The position numbers were made by a program, and so were the translations under genes. The notes under the pieces were generated by a model. It was not told the origin of the DNA. It was given only the letters and a program-made list of their open reading frames with translations, and searched no databases. 26,677 bases of DNA, taken from contig PS015030.1 in the NCBI GenBank assembly GCA_048213135.1, forward strand, positions 185,363-212,039. Direction: 5' to 3'. Source of the stretch: Reclinomonas americana ATCC 50394. Lineage: Eukaryota; Jakobida; Jakobea; Jakobida. Shown one piece after another: positions 23,288-26,677 of this stretch (position 1 is its first letter; every line of letters begins with the position of its first letter).

Positions 23288-26200
23288 TCACTCAGCATCC
23301 GACGGCTGCTGGTCGCGGAAAATAGCGGCTCGCGGAAGCACGATCCGTTGCGGTTTGACCGGCGACTTGGACTCGGGCAAAGCCGGCGTCTCGACTACAT
23401 CCTCCACTTTGTCATCCTCTTTCGTGGTCAGGCGCTCCACCGGTGTTGAGGGTAGCCACGCTCCTCCAGGTGACCTGATTATTGTCGACAGTCGCAGCGG
23501 AGAAGACAGCGGTGGTAGTTGTGGAGAAGTCGGTGAATGTGGCGCGGACGGAAGCGGAGGTGGCGTGGGTGGTAGCATTGAAGCCGACGGCGACGATGGC
23601 GACCGTGATGCCGCCTGCAACAAAGGCTCCACGCCACTCGCGCTGACCGGACTGACACTGTCAAACTTGACGCGCGCACTCTCAAACTGCCGCTCGTGCT
23701 CGTCGCGCAGCCGCTTCTGCAGTCGCCGCTTGCGCAGGAACCACAACAGCAGCAGAAGCAGCAAGAGGAGAAACAGCAGTGGCAGGACCACGCTGAGCGC
23801 AATCGCCCAACTGGCGAGTCCGCGACTCCCTCCGCCACTGCTGCTGCTGCTGCTGGTATCTGTTGACGACGTCGAGATCGGACCTGCGGCGAAAAAACGC
23901 GAGAGAGCTGTGTCAGTCGCTGCACGACTCGTGTGCACTGCACATGTCACGCAACTCTGCAGTGTGAATTCGGCACTCCGAGCGACCACCGATGGTTGAT
24001 CGGCATCCATCACCGTCGCCTGTCAGTCAGCAGCAACAAGTGAGTGTGTCCATTTGAGAAAGAAGAAGAGAGCAGAGCAGAGCAAATATCACCTGATAAA
24101 TGAGATCCTGACTGGCAAGCGACGAGGCCGCCGAGAAGCTGATGCTGTTAAACACGTCGTCGGCAGCAGCGCGTGAACTCGTGCTGTTGCTCTCCGCTGT
24201 GTCCATACATTAAAAATGAGACGAAAATGTCCACCTCTAACCGACAGAAACAGCGTGGACACGCAACTGCACGTCGATGTAATGTTGAACGCCACGATCC
24301 AGAAATGCTGTGCACTGGCACCCGAAACCACCACGTGATTGAGGCTGCCAACAACTGCAACGAAATGATATGCGGCAAGTTAGTTCACGGAGATCGCGAC
24401 AGCATGCAGCGCGGCACCAAGCCACGAAACTCGCAGTCGACGGCAGGTCACTTTCAGATGACGGACTCGTCGTGCCACTGCCAGTGACAACGGCGGTCGA
24501 GTTACGCGGATTGGCAGTAAGCAACACATGCACGCGCTGCGAGGCCGCGGCTCGACGCAGACACTGCCACTTGAGTGTGTATCCGTCCGTGTATTCGAGC
24601 ACCGGAGTCGTCGTCGTGTTCGTGTTCATGACGGGTTGCAACGGAGGAGCTGCGGAAGAACAAGCCAAACAGAGTCAGTGCAAGCATTAATGTATTCCAA
24701 GAGAGGTATTACACACGAAGCGGTGGCACGAGGCAAGCACAAACACCAGGCAGTACCCACGTCGAATGGGCCTTCGATCTGATCACCTCTCGTTCTGCCG
24801 CACTTGCCTCGTTCACCTTTCCTCTCATTGTCTCTCAGCCTCCATTTTCCTCCACCCCGACTCCTCTCCTACCTCACCGCCATCCCACTTCCCCATTACT
24901 ATCCCTCCTATTATCGAATGCCTAACTCGTACTAATTTCGTGCCTTCTCCGCCACTCCCTCTCTCCCAACTCACCCAACACTGACAGCGCGTCCGATAGA
25001 GCGGGGGGCACCGGCAACGCAGTACCCGAGTGCTCCAGGCCAATTTGCACTCCATCACCAACCATCTCCGTCGGCATTGCGAACGTGAATCGCCGCGACT
25101 CTCGTGCACAGGCGGCATCCACACGGTCCGCCAGAACACGCCTTCGCGACCCCTGCTGCACAAACACTCGCAGACCGGCAGCATCGGTCACCGCGCTGTT
25201 GCACGACCACTCCACGTTGGCCTCCTGGCCCGCATACAACGCGTCGAGCTTGGTTGACAGCACCGATGACACCGCCAGCACGAAGCCTGTGCGTGGAGAG
25301 AGAGAGAGAGAGAGGGTCAGCACAAAATCGCCACTTTTCAATTGCTGCACACACAAACTGAGTACCAATCCTGCATTTACACACGCACTCCTCTTCCCTC
25401 ACTCCGACTGAGTGACTCTACACTTGATTTGCAGAGAGAGTACATAAACACACTGATCTCTTCCCCACTCATCATCGAAGAAGCAAAGGGACTCGCTCTG
25501 CAGCTCCTCTCTTTCTGCGTCCCCTATCTCCTCTTCATTTTCCCTGCAAACTCTAATGCGCTCGATTTTCTCTTCTCATTCCTCCAGCCGCGCTCTCCGT
25601 CTCCCTTATGCGTACACTCTCCTCATGCGCCTTCCTCTCTTTCCATTTCCTCTCCTTCCCCTTCACTGTCCCCAAACCCCATATCGACTCGTTTTCTATT
25701 CCCCTCCCTCCTGGCTTCTCTTTTCCTTGCACTCTCCTCATGCGCCTTCCTCTCTTTCCACTTCCCCTGTTCCCCTTCCCCTCTCTTTCCCCTTCCCCTC
25801 TCTCCCCCTTCCCCTCTCATTCCCCTTGCCCTCTTCACCCTCCCCTCATCAGACTCACGTTGCACGGCAAACGCCAGCGTCCTCAACGCCACGTTGCGCA
25901 GGTTGTCATACACCTCCACCTGATACGTGTCGGTCTTCACCTCAGCAGGCAGCGTCCACACATACACGTTCTTCGCGTCCCATTGCGGTGAACATCGCAC
26001 CGGCGACACCACCACCGTCGCCTCCACCGCCGACGACGTGAGGCTGCTGACGGCACGAATCAAGCGCAATTGCATGGACTGTGTGGCGGGATTGTTGCAC
26101 TGCCAGCCGACTTCGATATCCTCACCGGCCACCACCACCGCCACATCCCCATCGGCCGCCCGCACTGACGCATTGCGCAACTGCGTGCGATACAACTGCG

Positions 26201-26677
26201 GTACCTGGATGGCCGCCGACTCAGCACTGGCGCGCACCGCGTCACGCACGAGAAGACCAATCGGCTGCGATGGCAGTGTCGCGTCGACACGCCAGTCGAA
26301 CGCAGTCACCGGGGAGGTGAGATCGCACACAAACGGATCGATTCGGCGCACAACAATCGTCGCTCCAGATGACTGCCGTGCAATGACCTCCACTGCCGTG
26401 ATTTGCGGATTGCCGAAACACTGGAAGCCGACGCGAATCAGTTCGCCGGTGAAGATTGGCGTCGTGCTGCTGATCACTGGGTACACCATGGCCAGTGCAC
26501 GACGAACTGTCACGCTGACACCGTCGAAAACCGTGGTCGGCGACGAGCTCAACTGCACTCGCAGTGTCCACACGCCTTCAGTAGTCGTCGCTGGAGTAGC
26601 AAAGGACACGGTCGGCCAGGTGGCACCTGCCGTACGCGGATGACATTCCAGCAGCGATGCCGTGGCGAGAGCGACAG
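23288..26677 (-). CDS. second giant membrane protein, 3' part (paralogue of the giant gene)
   Basis: Visible exons are 26677-25859 (open at the window edge), 25286-24975, 24649-24431, 24354-24235, 24196-24093 and 24019-23288 (TGA at 23288-23290). Exon order, phases (1,1,1,1,0) and modules copy exons 32-37 of the giant gene. The ectodomain exons, membrane helix and basic juxtamembrane segment are nearly identical. The tail is longer and different: about 130 residues, with proline clusters (PPTPPPLPSAP), acidic VEDVVETPALPE and an end of QQPSDAE. The fifth intron is 38 nt against 37 nt in the paralogue, and exon 24649-24431 is one codon shorter. The N-terminal part lies outside the window. Its role is presumably the same: a surface receptor or adhesin with a different intracellular output. 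Confidence 0.85.
23687..26617. repeat. segmental duplication, copy B
   Basis: This is the partner of 4673-7722, same orientation, about 19 kb to the right. It is 119 bp shorter overall because of intron deletions. Sequence right of 26617 has no visible counterpart only because copy A runs into a gap at 7723. Confidence 0.9.

Overview
The window is a scaffolded piece of a eukaryotic nuclear genome, most likely from a protist; I cannot name the lineage. The evidence is many GT-AG introns, mostly 56-86 nt, that restore reading frames exactly; convergent and head-to-tail genes about 125 bp apart; long CT/GA microsatellites inside introns; and a SETD9-type SET-domain gene. Six N-runs split it into seven contigs: 1-2924, 3761-7722, 8194-9008, 9029-11778, 11799-13199, 13565-15057 and 15938-26677.

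Left to right: (1) the end of a Pro/Ala-rich gene of unknown function (+, 3-995). (2) A complete five-exon SETD9-like SET-domain gene (-, 4220 to 1121), 266 aa, whose first intron holds large microsatellites and an assembly gap. (3) A giant gene on the minus strand, start 21370 and stop 4346, with 37 exons that I can chain by reading phase. It encodes roughly 3,650 residues: signal peptide, FN3-like module, 18 NHL repeats (three six-blade propellers' worth, with FN3-like inserts), nine IPT/TIG-like modules, about twelve two-cysteine Ig-like modules resembling Kre9/KNH repeats, one transmembrane helix and a proline-rich cytoplasmic tail. (4) An 846-bp divergent intergenic region. (5) A complete five-exon gene for a 230-aa secreted protein of unknown family (+, 22217-23163). 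(6) The 3' part of a second giant gene (-, 26677 to 23288), a recent paralogue of the membrane-proximal part of gene 3.

The main structural result is that contig 11799-13199 is backwards relative to its neighbours. It carries plus-strand exons of the minus-strand giant gene. When flipped, both ends join the neighbouring contigs in frame and in the middle of modules. The simplest reading is a scaffolding error; a real inversion is the alternative.

The giant gene and its paralogue look like surface receptors or adhesins: a large modular ectodomain, then one membrane helix, a basic juxtamembrane segment and a tail that differs between the copies. Nearly all introns in the membrane-proximal ectodomain are phase 1, the pattern expected for module duplication and exon shuffling.
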